Source: Methylobacterium frigidaeris (GTDB lineage Bacteria > Pseudomonadota > Alphaproteobacteria > Rhizobiales > Beijerinckiaceae). Taken from it: DNA of 64,000 bases. The stretch lies in the NCBI RefSeq assembly GCF_022179185.1, contig NZ_BPQJ01000004.1, positions 186,001 to 250,000 of the forward strand. The letters are read 5' to 3'. A program made the translations under genes and the position numbers. Under the pieces are notes generated by a model that was given only the letters and a program-made list of their open reading frames with translations, had not been told where the DNA came from and did not search any database. Shown here piece by piece: positions 44,516 through 53,106 of this stretch; positions within the stretch are counted from its first letter, which is position 1; the number at the start of each line of letters is the position of its first letter.

Positions 44516-47035
44516 CTACGACCGCCGCTCACGCTCCCGCCCGGCCTCGATGATCGACCGGATCCGCGCGGCCATCGTCTCGATCGAGAAGGGCTTGGTC
44601 AGCACCGCCATGCCGGGGCCGAGGGTGCCGCTGCCGAGGATCGCGGTCTCGGCGTAGCCGGTGATCAGCAGCACCTTGAGGTCCGGCCGGGTCTCCCGGG
44701 CCGCCTCGGCCATCTGACGGCCGTTCATGCCGCCGGGAAGGCCGACATCGGTGACCAGGAGGTCGATCCGCACGTCGGATCGCAGCACGCGCAGGCCCGC
44801 CGCGCTGTCGCCGGCCTCGATCGCGGTGTAGCCGAGGTCCTCCAGGATGTCGGTGACGAGCATCCGCACGGTCGGCTCGTCATCGACCACCAAAACGGTC
44901 TCGCCTTCGACGGAGCGCGGCAGCGGCGGCGTCGTTCCGGTCTCGGCCTCGCCGGGTACCGCGCCGGCATGGCGCGGCAGGTAGAGGCTGACGGTGGTGC
45001 CCTCGCCGAGCTTGGAGGCGATGCGCACCTGGCCGCCGGATTGCTGCGCGAAGCCATAGATCATCGAGAGGCCGAGGCCCGTGCCCTCGCCGATCGGCTT
45101 GGTGGTGAAGAACGGCTCGAACACGCGGGCGATCACCTCCGGGGCCATGCCGGCACCGGTATCGGCCACGCGCAGGCGCACGTATTCCCCGGCGGGCATG
45201 TCGTGCCGGCGGGCGGTCCGTTCGTCCATCGTCCGGTTGGCGGTCTCGACCCTGATGCGCCCGCCCTCCGGCATCGCGTCGCGGGCGTTGAGGCAGAGGT
45301 TCAGGAGCGCGTTCTCGAGCTGGGACGGGTCGACCAGGGCCGGCCAGGCCTCGGGGGACTCGACCACCTCGAGGGTGATGCCGGGCCCCACCGTGCGCTG
45401 GATCAGCTCGTGCATGCCGCGCGCCAGCCGATCGACGTCGGTGGGGCGGGGATCGAGCGTCTGGCGGCGGGAGAAGGCGAGGAGCCGGTGGGTGAGCGCG
45501 GCGGCCCGCTTCGCGGCTCCTTGCGCCGCCGCCATGTAGCGCTCCACGTCGTTGAAGCGGCCTTGGGCCAGGCGCGTCTGCATCAGCTCCAGCGAGCCCG
45601 AGATGCCGGCGAGCAGGTTGTTGAAGTCGTGGGCCAGTCCCCCGGTGAGCTGGCCCACCGCCTCCATCTTCTGCGACTGGCGCAAGGCCTCCTGCGTCAC
45701 CGTCAGCTCGGCCTCGGCGCGCAGCCGGTCGGAGATGTCCTTGGCGTAGTGGAACGCGCCGATCACCCGGCCCTCGCCGTCGCGCAGGGGCGAGTAGGAG
45801 ACCTCCCAGGCGGGCTTCGCCAGGTCAGGATCGCCGAATTCCTCGGTCACCGTGTAGGTCTCGCCCGCGAGCGCCCGGGTCATGAAGCCGCGCATCACCG
45901 GCGCCTGGTCCGGCGGGAACAGGTCGGGAAACACCTCGCCGACCTGCACCCGGTGGCCGAAGATCCGGTAGAACTCGTCGCTATGGGCCTGGTTGAAGGC
46001 GATCAGCCGGTACGCGGTGTCGAAGGCGCAGATGGGCGCGGCGCTCGACTCGACGATGTCGCCGTAGAGGCGCAGCTCCGCCGTGCGGTCGGCCACCTGC
46101 CGGCCCAGCGAGAGGTTCAGGTCGCGCGAGGCAGCCTCCGCCTGCTTGCGCTCGGTGATGTCGGTGGCGGCGCCGTACCACTCGGTGATCCGGCCGTGCT
46201 CGTCGAGCACCGGCACCGCCCGGGACGAGGCCCAGCCGACCGAGCCGTCGGCGAGGTAGACCCGGTGCTCAAGGCTGTAGGAGGTCTTGGTACCGATGGC
46301 GCGCGCGATCTCGGCCCGCAGGGCCGGGCGGTCCTCCGGCGGGATGTAGGTCTCGATCCAGTCGGAGCTGGCCGAGGTCGTGTCGGCCAGGAAGTCACCG
46401 CCGGACAAGTGGTACAGCCGGCTCCAGTCGGCGCTGATCCGGTAGCGCACCTCCGACGACGAGCGCACCAGGGCGTCCAGCATCTGCTCGCGCTTGCGCA
46501 GGGCCTCGCCCAGGTTGCGCAGGTGCTCGCGCTCCAGCGTGACGTCGAATTGCGACGCGAAGAAATAGGTCAGCGCGCCGTCCTCGTCGAAGACCGGCGA
46601 GATCAGCAACCGGTTCCAGAACGTCTCGCCGTTCTTCTTGTGGTTCAGAAGCTCGATCTCGATCGCCACGCGGCGCTCGATCGCGTCGCGGATCCTCGTC
46701 ACGCCGGTGCGATCGGTCTCCGGCCCCTGGAGGAAACGGCAATTCTTCCCCAGGATCTCGTCGCGGGTGTAGCCGGTGAGCTTGGTGAAGGCGGCGTTGA
46801 CGAAGACGATCGGGTTGTCGGGCCGGTGCGGATCGGTGATCAGCATCGGCATCCGCGTGGCGCGCACGGCGGCGGCGAACGGATCGTGGCTCGGGGTGGA
46901 GCGGTCGATCTCGGCATCGATGCGGTCGGTTTCGCGGCGGTCAGTCAATGGTCCCGTCGCCCTCTCTCGCGACTCGCGGCGGCGGCCTCTGACCACCCGC
47001 GCCAGGCTGTACCACAGCGTGACAGGCTCGTGCAC
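44516..47035 (-). CDS. LOV-domain hybrid histidine kinase (blue-light sensor)
   Basis: Up to 839 residues. The N-terminal LOV domain (about 58-165) has the complete flavin signature GKNCRFLQG with the photoactive Cys near residue 98, plus NHKKNGETFWN and LTYFFASQFDVT, so it should form a blue-light FMN adduct. Two PAS domains follow (about 200-300 and 320-440). The HisKA His is in GGLAHDFNNLLAG (about 468), the ATPase has LCLNARDAMPEGG and GEGTGLGLSMIYG, and a C-terminal receiver has its phospho-Asp in LLVTDVGLPG (about 761). The N-terminus is uncertain; a TTG at 46948 is plausible. The output partner is not adjacent. Confidence 0.88.
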   Translation of the reverse strand: MHEPVTLWYSLARVVRGRRRESRERATGPLTDRRETDRIDAEIDRSTPSHDPFAAAVRATRMPMLITDPHRPDNPIVFVNAAFTKLTGYTRDEILGKNCRFLQGPETDRTGVTRIRDAIERRVAIEIELLNHKKNGETFWNRLLISPVFDEDGALTYFFASQFDVTLEREHLRNLGEALRKREQMLDALVRSSSEVRYRISADWSRLYHLSGGDFLADTTSASSDWIETYIPPEDRPALRAEIARAIGTKTSYSLEHRVYLADGSVGWASSRAVPVLDEHGRITEWYGAATDITERKQAEAASRDLNLSLGRQVADRTAELRLYGDIVESSAAPICAFDTAYRLIAFNQAHSDEFYRIFGHRVQVGEVFPDLFPPDQAPVMRGFMTRALAGETYTVTEEFGDPDLAKPAWEVSYSPLRDGEGRVIGAFHYAKDISDRLRAEAELTVTQEALRQSQKMEAVGQLTGGLAHDFNNLLAGISGSLELMQTRLAQGRFNDVERYMAAAQGAAKRAAALTHRLLAFSRRQTLDPRPTDVDRLARGMHELIQRTVGPGITLEVVESPEAWPALVDPSQLENALLNLCLNARDAMPEGGRIRVETANRTMDERTARRHDMPAGEYVRLRVADTGAGMAPEVIARVFEPFFTTKPIGEGTGLGLSMIYGFAQQSGGQVRIASKLGEGTTVSLYLPRHAGAVPGEAETGTTPPLPRSVEGETVLVVDDEPTVRMLVTDILEDLGYTAIEAGDSAAGLRVLRSDVRIDLLVTDVGLPGGMNGRQMAEAARETRPDLKVLLITGYAETAILGSGTLGPGMAVLTKPFSIETMAARIRSIIEAGRERERRS

Positions 47036-47081
47036 AATCTGGTTCGCCCAGCGGCATTGTGCCCCCGCTCGTCGCGGGGCC

Positions 47082-47891
47082 TCAGCGCCCCCGGGCGCCG
47101 GCGATTCGCGCCACGCCCTCGGCGCAGGCCGCCATCGCCCGCAGCACCGTCTCGGCCGGCAGGGCCTCGAAGCGGTAGCGCGGCAGGCTGACGCTGATGC
47201 AGCCGAGCACCCGGCCTCCGGCGCCCCGCAGCGCCCGGCCGTAGCAGCAGATGTCCAGCTCGTTCTCCTGCAGGTCGAGGGAGTGGCCGCGCTCCCGCGT
47301 CTCAGCGACCGCGCGGCGCAGGACGTCGCGGTCGGTGATGCTGTGGGGCGTGCGCGCCGGCAGCGCGAGCCGATTCAGGAGGGGGGCAAGCTCGGGCTCG
47401 GGCAGGGTCGCGAGCCAAGCCTTGCCGACGGCGCTGGTATGCAGCGACACCCGCGTGCCGATGCGCGAGGCCATGCGCACGGTGCGGTGGCTCTCGAGCT
47501 TGTCGATGTAGACCATCTCGCCGAAATCCGGCACCGCGAGATGCACCGTCTCGTCGAGGTCGTCGCGCAGGCGCGAGAGCGGCTCCCGCGCCGCCTGGCG
47601 CAGGAGCGAGCCGTCGAAGGAGCGGAAGGCCAGGCTGACGAGGCGTGGGCCGAGGCTCAGTGTCCCGTCATCGTCGGTCACGAGGCCCTCCGCCACCAGG
47701 GCGGCGACGATGCGGTGCACGGTCGGCCGCGGCAGCATCAATCCTTGCGCGAGGCGGGCGACCGTCGCGCCGTCGGGCGCGTCCGCCACCGCCTGCAGCA
47801 CCCGCATGAACTTGCCGAAGGCGGCGGTCCCCGGGACGTCGGGGCGCAGATCCGCGCGGGCGTCGTCGTCCGGGCCCATGTGGCGGCGCAT
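47082..47891 (-). CDS. IclR family transcriptional regulator
   Basis: A 269-residue IclR-type regulator. The N-terminal winged helix (about 22-85) has FGKFMRVLQAVADAPDG and LPRPTVHRIVAALVAEGLV. The C-terminal effector-binding domain has HLAVPDFGEMVYIDKLES, SLHTSAVGKAWLA and RGHSLDLQENELDICC. It is the last gene of the catabolic operon, 15 nt after the SDR gene, and most likely controls it in response to the pathway substrate. Confidence 0.88.
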   Translation of the reverse strand: MRRHMGPDDDARADLRPDVPGTAAFGKFMRVLQAVADAPDGATVARLAQGLMLPRPTVHRIVAALVAEGLVTDDDGTLSLGPRLVSLAFRSFDGSLLRQAAREPLSRLRDDLDETVHLAVPDFGEMVYIDKLESHRTVRMASRIGTRVSLHTSAVGKAWLATLPEPELAPLLNRLALPARTPHSITDRDVLRRAVAETRERGHSLDLQENELDICCYGRALRGAGGRVLGCISVSLPRYRFEALPAETVLRAMAACAEGVARIAGARGR

Positions 47892-47906
47892 CCTCTCCGA
47901 GTGACC

Positions 47907-48662
47907 TCAAGCGATGAGGTAACCGCCATCGACCGGCAGCACCACCCCGGTCATGAAGGCCGCGGCCGGGCTCACCAGGAAGGTCACCGCCGCCGCCACG
48001 TCCGATGGCGTGCCCCAGCGGCCGAGCGGCGTGCGCGCCAGGATCGGCCCCGCTCGGGCCGGGTCGTCCTGGAGCGCCTGCGTCAGGGGCGTGGCGATCC
48101 AGCCCGGCGCCACCGCGTTCACCCGGATCCCGTCCGGCGCGTAGGCGATGGCGAGCGACTTCGTCAGCTGCGCGACGCCACCCTTGCTGGCGCTGTAGGC
48201 CGGCACCAGGCCGCCGCCGAAGAACGACAGCATCGAGGCGGTGTTGACGATCGTGCCGACGGTCTCCGCCAGCTTCGCGCGCGCCGCCGCGCAGACCCGC
48301 ATCGTGCCGGTGAGGTTCACCGCCAGCACCTCCTCGAACACCTCCGGCCGGTGCTCGTCGCCGCGCCGGATGATGCCGGCGCAATTGACCACGATGTCGA
48401 GGCGGTCGCAGGCGCCGACGAGGTGGGCCACCGCCTCGCCGTCGGTGACGTCGAGCTCGTGCGCGGTCAGCCCGAGGTCGTCCGGGATCGGGCAGGTGGC
48501 GGCACCGATCCCGGCCGCGTGCACCCGGGCGCCGAGGCGGGCCAGCGCCTGCGCGATTCCCGCGCCGATGCCGGAGGTGGCACCGGTGACGAGGGCGGTG
48601 CGCCCGGCGAGGAGATCGGGGGTGAAGGTGCCTTGGGCGAAGGTACTTTGGGCGAAGGTCAT
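47907..48662 (-). CDS. Short-chain dehydrogenase/reductase (SDR)
   Basis: A 251-residue classical SDR with TGATSGIGAGIA (cofactor loop), VNCAGI, TASMLSFFGG with the catalytic Ser, and YSASKGG with Tyr/Lys. The first residues contain a short duplication (STFAQGTF after MTFAQ) from a DNA repeat at about 48630-48662. The ATG overlaps the TGA of the MFS gene (ATGA). It probably oxidises an alcohol or hydroxyl group of the compound imported by the neighbouring transporter. Confidence 0.86.
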   Translation of the reverse strand: MTFAQSTFAQGTFTPDLLAGRTALVTGATSGIGAGIAQALARLGARVHAAGIGAATCPIPDDLGLTAHELDVTDGEAVAHLVGACDRLDIVVNCAGIIRRGDEHRPEVFEEVLAVNLTGTMRVCAAARAKLAETVGTIVNTASMLSFFGGGLVPAYSASKGGVAQLTKSLAIAYAPDGIRVNAVAPGWIATPLTQALQDDPARAGPILARTPLGRWGTPSDVAAAVTFLVSPAAAFMTGVVLPVDGGYLIA

Positions 48663-49978
48663 GCCGTGCGCTCCGTCAGGATCAGGGTCTCGCTGCCTTC
48701 GAGCGGCTTGCGCACCAGGACGATGTAGGCGATCGCCGCCAGCACCGCGATCGCGGCGGCGGCGAGCAGCGCGTTGACGTAGGACCCGGTGCCCTGGACG
48801 ATGTAGCCGGTGATGACCGGGGCGAAGGATCCGGCGAAGTAGCCGCCGAAGTTCTGGATGCTGCCGAGCGAGGCGACCTGGCGCTTGGGGACCGCGACGC
48901 TCACCATCATCCAGGCGGCGGCGCTCGCCATGTTGATGAAGAACATCGCCAGGCAGATGTAGACCACCGCGAGCGTCACGCTCGGGGTATAGGCCGCCGG
49001 CACCGTGAAGGCGCCGCCGCCGAGGAGCCCGATGCAGACGGGCCATTTGCGGCTGGCGACGATGCTCGCCCCGCGGGCGAGCAGCCGGTCGGCCGCCTGG
49101 CCGGCGCAGAGCATGCCGATCGTGCCGAAGATGTAGGGAATCGCCACCACCCAGCCGGTGCGGGCGACGCTCAGGCCGCGCTCGTGCTCCAGGTAGGACG
49201 GCAGCCAGGTCAGGTAGAGCCAGACCATGTAGATGACGCCCATGAAGCCGAGGATCATGCCCCAGGTCGTCGCGTGGGCGAACAGACCGCGCCACTCGGC
49301 GAAGGTCATGCGCCGGGCCGGCGGCTCCGGCCTCGCGCCCTCGTCGAGATGGGCGGTCTCCTCCCGCGTCAGCGCCACCTCGGCGCGGTTGCGGTAGACG
49401 AGGTACCAGCCGACCGCGACCACGATGCCGACGAGGCCGGTGACGACGAACATCCAGCGCCAGCCCAGCCCCAGCATCATCGCAGTGAGCAGCGGCGGGG
49501 CGATGCAGGGCCCGATGCAGGACGAGGCGACGAAGATGCCGGTCGGCGTGCCGCGCTCGCGCAAGGAGAACCACTCGCTCACCGTCTTGGCGCCGGCAGG
49601 AAATTGCGGCGCCTCGCCCAGGCCGAGCACCGCCCGCGCCAGCACGAATTGCTGGAAGTTGGTGACGAAGCCGGAGACGAGCTGGGCGAGCGACCAGAAG
49701 AACATGCCGGCGCCCAGCATCAGGCGCGAGCCGAGCCGGTCGAGCAGCGCGCCGACCGGCAATTGCGAGAATGCGTAGGCGAGGGAGAAGGCCGAGAGCA
49801 GCCAGCCCATCTCGGCGGGGCTCAGGGTCATCTCGTCGCGGATCGCCGTGTTGGCGATCGAGAGCGCCGAGCGGTCGACGTAGTTGATGATTCCCGCCGC
49901 GGTCAGGAAGGCGACGGCGATCCACTGGATGCGGCGCAGGCGCGGTGATTTGACGAGTGAGACAATGCCGGACGACAT
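48659..49978 (-). CDS. MFS transporter, anion:cation symporter type
   Basis: A 439-residue 12-helix major facilitator resembling the ACS family of sugar-acid and aromatic-acid carriers. It has NYVDRSALSIANTAI in helix 1, the loop GALLDRLGSR (motif A) and FPAGAKTVSEWF after helix 4. It likely imports an organic acid substrate for the SDR and the cupin dioxygenase of the same operon. Translational coupling to the SDR gene is evident from the 4-nt overlap. Confidence 0.87.
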   Translation of the reverse strand: MSSGIVSLVKSPRLRRIQWIAVAFLTAAGIINYVDRSALSIANTAIRDEMTLSPAEMGWLLSAFSLAYAFSQLPVGALLDRLGSRLMLGAGMFFWSLAQLVSGFVTNFQQFVLARAVLGLGEAPQFPAGAKTVSEWFSLRERGTPTGIFVASSCIGPCIAPPLLTAMMLGLGWRWMFVVTGLVGIVVAVGWYLVYRNRAEVALTREETAHLDEGARPEPPARRMTFAEWRGLFAHATTWGMILGFMGVIYMVWLYLTWLPSYLEHERGLSVARTGWVVAIPYIFGTIGMLCAGQAADRLLARGASIVASRKWPVCIGLLGGGAFTVPAAYTPSVTLAVVYICLAMFFINMASAAAWMMVSVAVPKRQVASLGSIQNFGGYFAGSFAPVITGYIVQGTGSYVNALLAAAAIAVLAAIAYIVLVRKPLEGSETLILTERTA

Positions 49979-50050
49979 CGCGCTCAGGTCCTCCCGGTTG
50001 TTGGGTCTGCGTATTTGTTAGATCTTAGCGACGGCGTAGATGAGTCCAGT

Positions 50051-50088
50051 CGTCATTCCAGGCTCCGCTGTGCGGTCCCGGAATGACG
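50051..50088. repeat. Palindromic element (CGTCATTCC...GGAATGACG)
   Basis: CGTCATTCC at 50051-50059 pairs with GGAATGACG at 50080-50088; inside, CCGC-TGT-GCGG forms a second stem. The outer wording is that of a common dispersed intergenic palindrome in alphaproteobacteria; partial matches occur near 8662 and 56220. It lies between the cupin and MFS genes and may attenuate read-through. Confidence 0.6.
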
Positions 50089-50143
50089 GCGTGGACGACG
50101 CGCGTTGACGGGTGGATCTTGACGGATAAAAAGCCGGACCGCG

Positions 50144-50701
50144 TCAGCGGATGAACTGATCGACGTAATCCGCCCCCAGGCCCACCGCCTCGTAATGCGC
50201 CCGGCACATGTCGACCTTCGTGAACACGTCCTCGTAGCCGGTATGACGGCCCCAGGGATCGACGTAGTACATGCAGCCGTTGACCTGGAAGTAGGTGATC
50301 ATCTCCTCCACGCCCTCGTCGACCACGAGGGTGTGGGTCTCGCCCGGCGGCTCGAAGGCGTAGGCGCCCTCGCTCGCGACCCAATCGTGCTCGAGGTAGC
50401 GCCAGCTGCCCTTGAGCACGAAGGCGTGGACCGGGCCGGGATGGCGGTGGCGGCTGAGGATGCCGGCCTTGCGGACCTTGAGCAGGTTCATCCAGTAGCC
50501 GGCCGAGATGTTCAGGCAGAGCGGGCGGAACCACACGCTGTCCGCCTGCGGCACCCAGATCCGGTCGTCCTCGGGGATGGCCGGCGCCACCACGAGGTCG
50601 GGCCGAATCTCGGCGGGCTGCGGCTTCTGATAAGGCATGCGCCGCAAGGTGGCGGCGTCGAGCCCGGCGGCGGGATCGTCCGCCGGCGTGGCAGCACTCA
50701 T
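50144..50701 (-). CDS. Cupin dioxygenase, 2,4'-dihydroxyacetophenone dioxygenase-like
   Basis: A 185-residue cupin. The metal motif lies in [18 protein letters not shown] with a later His in [11 protein letters not shown]. Segments such as [18 protein letters not shown] and [19 protein letters not shown] match the 2,4'-dihydroxyacetophenone dioxygenase family, non-heme iron enzymes that cleave a carbon-carbon bond. A GGGAGGA site precedes the ATG. It is the first gene of the operon dioxygenase-MFS-SDR-IclR. The true substrate is unknown. Confidence 0.8.
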   Translation of the reverse strand: MSAATPADDPAAGLDAATLRRMPYQKPQPAEIRPDLVVAPAIPEDDRIWVPQADSVWFRPLCLNISAGYWMNLLKVRKAGILSRHRHPGPVHAFVLKGSWRYLEHDWVASEGAYAFEPPGETHTLVVDEGVEEMITYFQVNGCMYYVDPWGRHTGYEDVFTKVDMCRAHYEAVGLGADYVDQFIR

Positions 50702-50866
50702 GGCATCCTCCCGATGTCCACATCATGGACGTTCTGTCCGTGATGTGGATGGTTGGAGGAGGTGCGGCGACCTGTCAAACCTCAGCCGCTGCATGGCAGC
50801 GTTGCAGGCGACGGCATCCCGGCGTCATGACAGATTGCTGCGGCCCGGCCGTCTCCCATGTCACAC

Positions 50867-50932
50867 CGGCTGGGACGGCCCGGCCGCTTCCTGCCGGGAC
50901 GGGAGGACGATCATCCGCAGGGACGGCCCTGC
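50867..50932 (+). ncRNA. Guanidine-II (mini-ykkC) riboswitch
   Basis: Two hairpins carry identical ACGG tetraloops. P1 is CGGCTGGG-ACGG-CCCGGCCG at 50867-50886 (8 pairs with one G-U). P2 is GCAGGG-ACGG-CCCTGC at 50917-50932 (6 pairs). Twin stems with ACGR loops are the defining structure of the mini-ykkC/guanidine-II riboswitch, in which guanidinium binding lets the two loops dock and frees the ribosome site. The linker is 30 nt. The sugE start codon lies 19 nt after P2 with GGGG between, as expected for translational control. Confidence 0.88.
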
Positions 50933-50951
50933 CCGTGAAACGGGGCTCTCC

Positions 50952-51266
50952 TTGGCCTGGATCCTTCTTCTCGTCGCTGGCCTGCTCGAGATCGGCTGGG
51001 CGATCGGCCTCAAATACACCGACGGCTTCACCCGCCCGCTGCCCTCGTTCCTCACCGGGCTGAGCATGGTGGCGAGCGTCGTCCTGCTGGGACTCGCCCT
51101 GCGCACGCTGCCGGTCGGCACCGCCTATGCGGTCTGGACCGGGATCGGCACCGTCGGCACGGCGCTCCTCGGCATCGCGCTGTTCGGCGAACCCGCGACC
51201 GCAGCGCGGCTCGCCTGCATCGGCCTGATCGTGGCCGGGATCCTGGGGCTCAAGCTCTTGGCCTGA
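50952..51266 (+). CDS. sugE: SMR family guanidinium exporter
   Basis: A 104-residue four-helix small multidrug resistance protein of the SugE/Gdx subtype, which exports guanidinium. [21 protein letters not shown] has the essential Glu in helix 1; [17 protein letters not shown] is typical of SugE rather than EmrE. The start is a TTG at 50952, which gives the normal length; the long upstream frame covers the riboswitch and is non-coding. Regulation by guanidine is supported by the guanidine-II riboswitch just upstream. Confidence 0.9.
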   Translation: MAWILLLVAGLLEIGWAIGLKYTDGFTRPLPSFLTGLSMVASVVLLGLALRTLPVGTAYAVWTGIGTVGTALLGIALFGEPATAARLACIGLIVAGILGLKLLA

Positions 51267-51307
51267 CGCATGGCCTGACGCATGGCCTGACTCTCGGCCT
51301 GAGCGCG
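51260..51307. repeat. 12-bp tandem repeat at the sugE stop
   Basis: GGCCTGACGCAT occurs twice in perfect tandem (51260-51283), followed by two diverged copies beginning GGCCTGA (51284-51307). The sugE stop codon lies in the first copy. The repeat fills the gap between sugE and the convergent Crp/Fnr gene. Confidence 0.75.
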
Positions 51308-51311
51308 ACGG

Positions 51312-52100
51312 TCACTCGTGCCGCTGCGTCGGGTCGACCGCCACGATGGCGCCGTTCTCGGCGTAGACCGCTCCGAGCACGGAGCGGAAATGGTTCCGGA
51401 CCTTGCCGTAGCATTCGCAGGCGGCGTGCTCGGCCTTGGCCCGGTCCAGGACGGTGATCTGGCCGCGGCGCACCGAGATCAGGCCGCGCCGCTGCAGCGC
51501 ACCGAGAACGCCGGTGAGGTAGGTGCGGCGCACGCCGAGCATCTCGGCCAGCATCTCCTGGGTCACTGGCAGGACCGGGGTGCCGAGCCGGTCCTGGAAC
51601 GTCAGGAGCCAGCGCAGGCAGCGCTCGTCGATCGGGTGGACGGCGTTGCAGGCCACCGATTGCAGCACCTGGGCGAGCAGACAATCGGCGTAGCGCACGA
51701 ACAGGTCGCGCAAGGACGGCGAGGCCGCCCTGGCCCGGGTCAGCCGCTCGGCGTCGAGGCGCAGCACCTCGCCGGAGACCTGCACCACCGCCTCGCTGAA
51801 GGCCGGCAGGTAGCCGTGGCTGACGACGCCACCGACCGCACCCTCGTGCCCCACCGTGGCGGTCTCGACCATCCGCCCGTCGCGCATGCGCGAGACCAGG
51901 GTCACGGTGGTCTGGTTCAGCGGAAAGGTGACGTGCGACACGTCCTCGCCGGCGCGAAACAGCACCGTGCCGCGGGTCCGCTGCCCGCGTTCGAGATACG
52001 GCGCCAGCAGGGCGCGGTCGCCCGTGTCGAGGGCCTCGAGCAGGAGGTTGCCTTCGAAAAGACCGGCCTCGGGGGACCGCGGCTCGTCCGGCGCATTCAA
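51312..52100 (-). CDS. Crp/Fnr family transcriptional regulator
   Basis: A 262-residue regulator with an N-terminal cyclic-nucleotide-binding-like domain (GTVLFRAGEDVSHVTFPL, EGAVGGVVSHG) and a C-terminal Crp-type helix-turn-helix (TQEMLAEMLGVRRTYLTGVLGAL). There is no N-terminal Fe-S cysteine cluster. The C-terminal tail has CECYGKVRNHFRSVLG. This form is common in Hyphomicrobiales. Ligand and targets are unknown. It is convergent with sugE. Confidence 0.87.
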   Translation of the reverse strand: MNAPDEPRSPEAGLFEGNLLLEALDTGDRALLAPYLERGQRTRGTVLFRAGEDVSHVTFPLNQTTVTLVSRMRDGRMVETATVGHEGAVGGVVSHGYLPAFSEAVVQVSGEVLRLDAERLTRARAASPSLRDLFVRYADCLLAQVLQSVACNAVHPIDERCLRWLLTFQDRLGTPVLPVTQEMLAEMLGVRRTYLTGVLGALQRRGLISVRRGQITVLDRAKAEHAACECYGKVRNHFRSVLGAVYAENGAIVAVDPTQRHE

Positions 52101-53106
52101 CGTCGTCGTCTCCGGAAAATCAGGGGCCCGCTATGCAATTCGGATGGAGGAGGGTGAGACCCCGAAGTGGCAGGAACCGCGCAGTGCTGGCGCAACACGC
52201 AGCCTCGCCACCGGAGCGAGCCATGGTTGATCTAACGGTGCGTCAGGCCCGTGTCTGTCCTATTTCTGACATTGCGAGAATGAATCCGGCCTATTCCGAT
52301 CAGCCGAGTGCGTGATATCGCACTGCATTTTATACTCTGCCGTACTATACGCGATGCCGATTGGGCATGTTTCAATGATCATGTCATGTGCGAAAATTTG
52401 GACACATGTCAAGTTGCTATGCTATTTTCTTTCGCTTCGCAAATTTTTCTGCTCAAGCAACCTAGGGGCAGATGACGATTTCCTGCAGACAACCTGCAGT
52501 CGATGAACCGGTCGCAGCCCAGAAAAGATCGAAAAAGTGTCGCGCGCAAAGATATCGGACGCGAGAATAATTCTCTTTTCTGTTCAATGGCGTCATGGCT
52601 GGCCCAGCCCCGCTATCCGCAGCGTAGGGTTGGCTCTCTCGCGCGCGCGCTGCTGCGTCAACGAGAAACGGCCTCTCGCATTCCCCTCGGTGACGTCTCT
52701 AGGCCGCCTAGGTCAACGATGATCCGATACGTTTTCCTGTTCACCCTCGAGCCCAAACAGGCACCGCACTCAGTTGTTCCGATGTTGCCGGCCAGATGGC
52801 GGGTTTTCCGTGGTGCATCCGCCGCGCGGCGGCGTGGATCGTCCTGCCGGGAGACGGCGGATCATCCGCAGATCCTGTGCAGGATCGCCGGGCGTCACGG
52901 ATATCGGTCGTGGCAGGGCGGCTCTTGTCCGCCAAGATTCTGGCAAGAGGCCTGAGTTCTGGCGAGAGTCCTGGCCGGAACCCCGGCCCGTCGCGCGGTC
53001 GTGCCGGTTGCTGCCGACCGCGTCGCCCGGAGGGCCTATCGCCAATCCGCCCAGCGCTTGAGCGAAGCCGATTTCCGCTTCGCGAAGCAAGCCGTCGGAA
53101 ATCGTA
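52101..53106. other. About 1 kb without convincing gene
   Basis: The stretch is moderately AT-rich at 52300-52500 and repetitive at 52920-52990. Open frames such as 52503-52955 (plus) and 52770-53135 (minus) are Arg/Pro/Ser-rich and overlap each other, so they look non-coding. It probably contains the promoter of the leftward Crp/Fnr gene. The right end holds a palindrome downstream of the sigma gene. Confidence 0.5.
53069..53104. repeat. Palindromic element downstream of the sigma gene
   Basis: CGATTTCCG at 53069-53077 pairs with CGGAAATCG at 53096-53104, and CTTCGCGAAG inside is itself a perfect palindrome. It lies 2 nt beyond the stop of the leftward sigma gene, so it may terminate transcription. 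Its wording resembles dispersed intergenic palindromes of this group. Confidence 0.6.

Noticed and set aside
50887..50916. A third ACGG inside the linker of the riboswitch as a possible extra hairpin
   Set aside because: The bases around CCGGGACGGGAGG cannot form a convincing stem, so it is treated as linker.
52503..52955. 150-codon frame in the 1-kb gap before the sigma gene
   Set aside because: Arg/Ser/Pro-rich, overlapped by other frames on both strands, with no conserved-looking segment.
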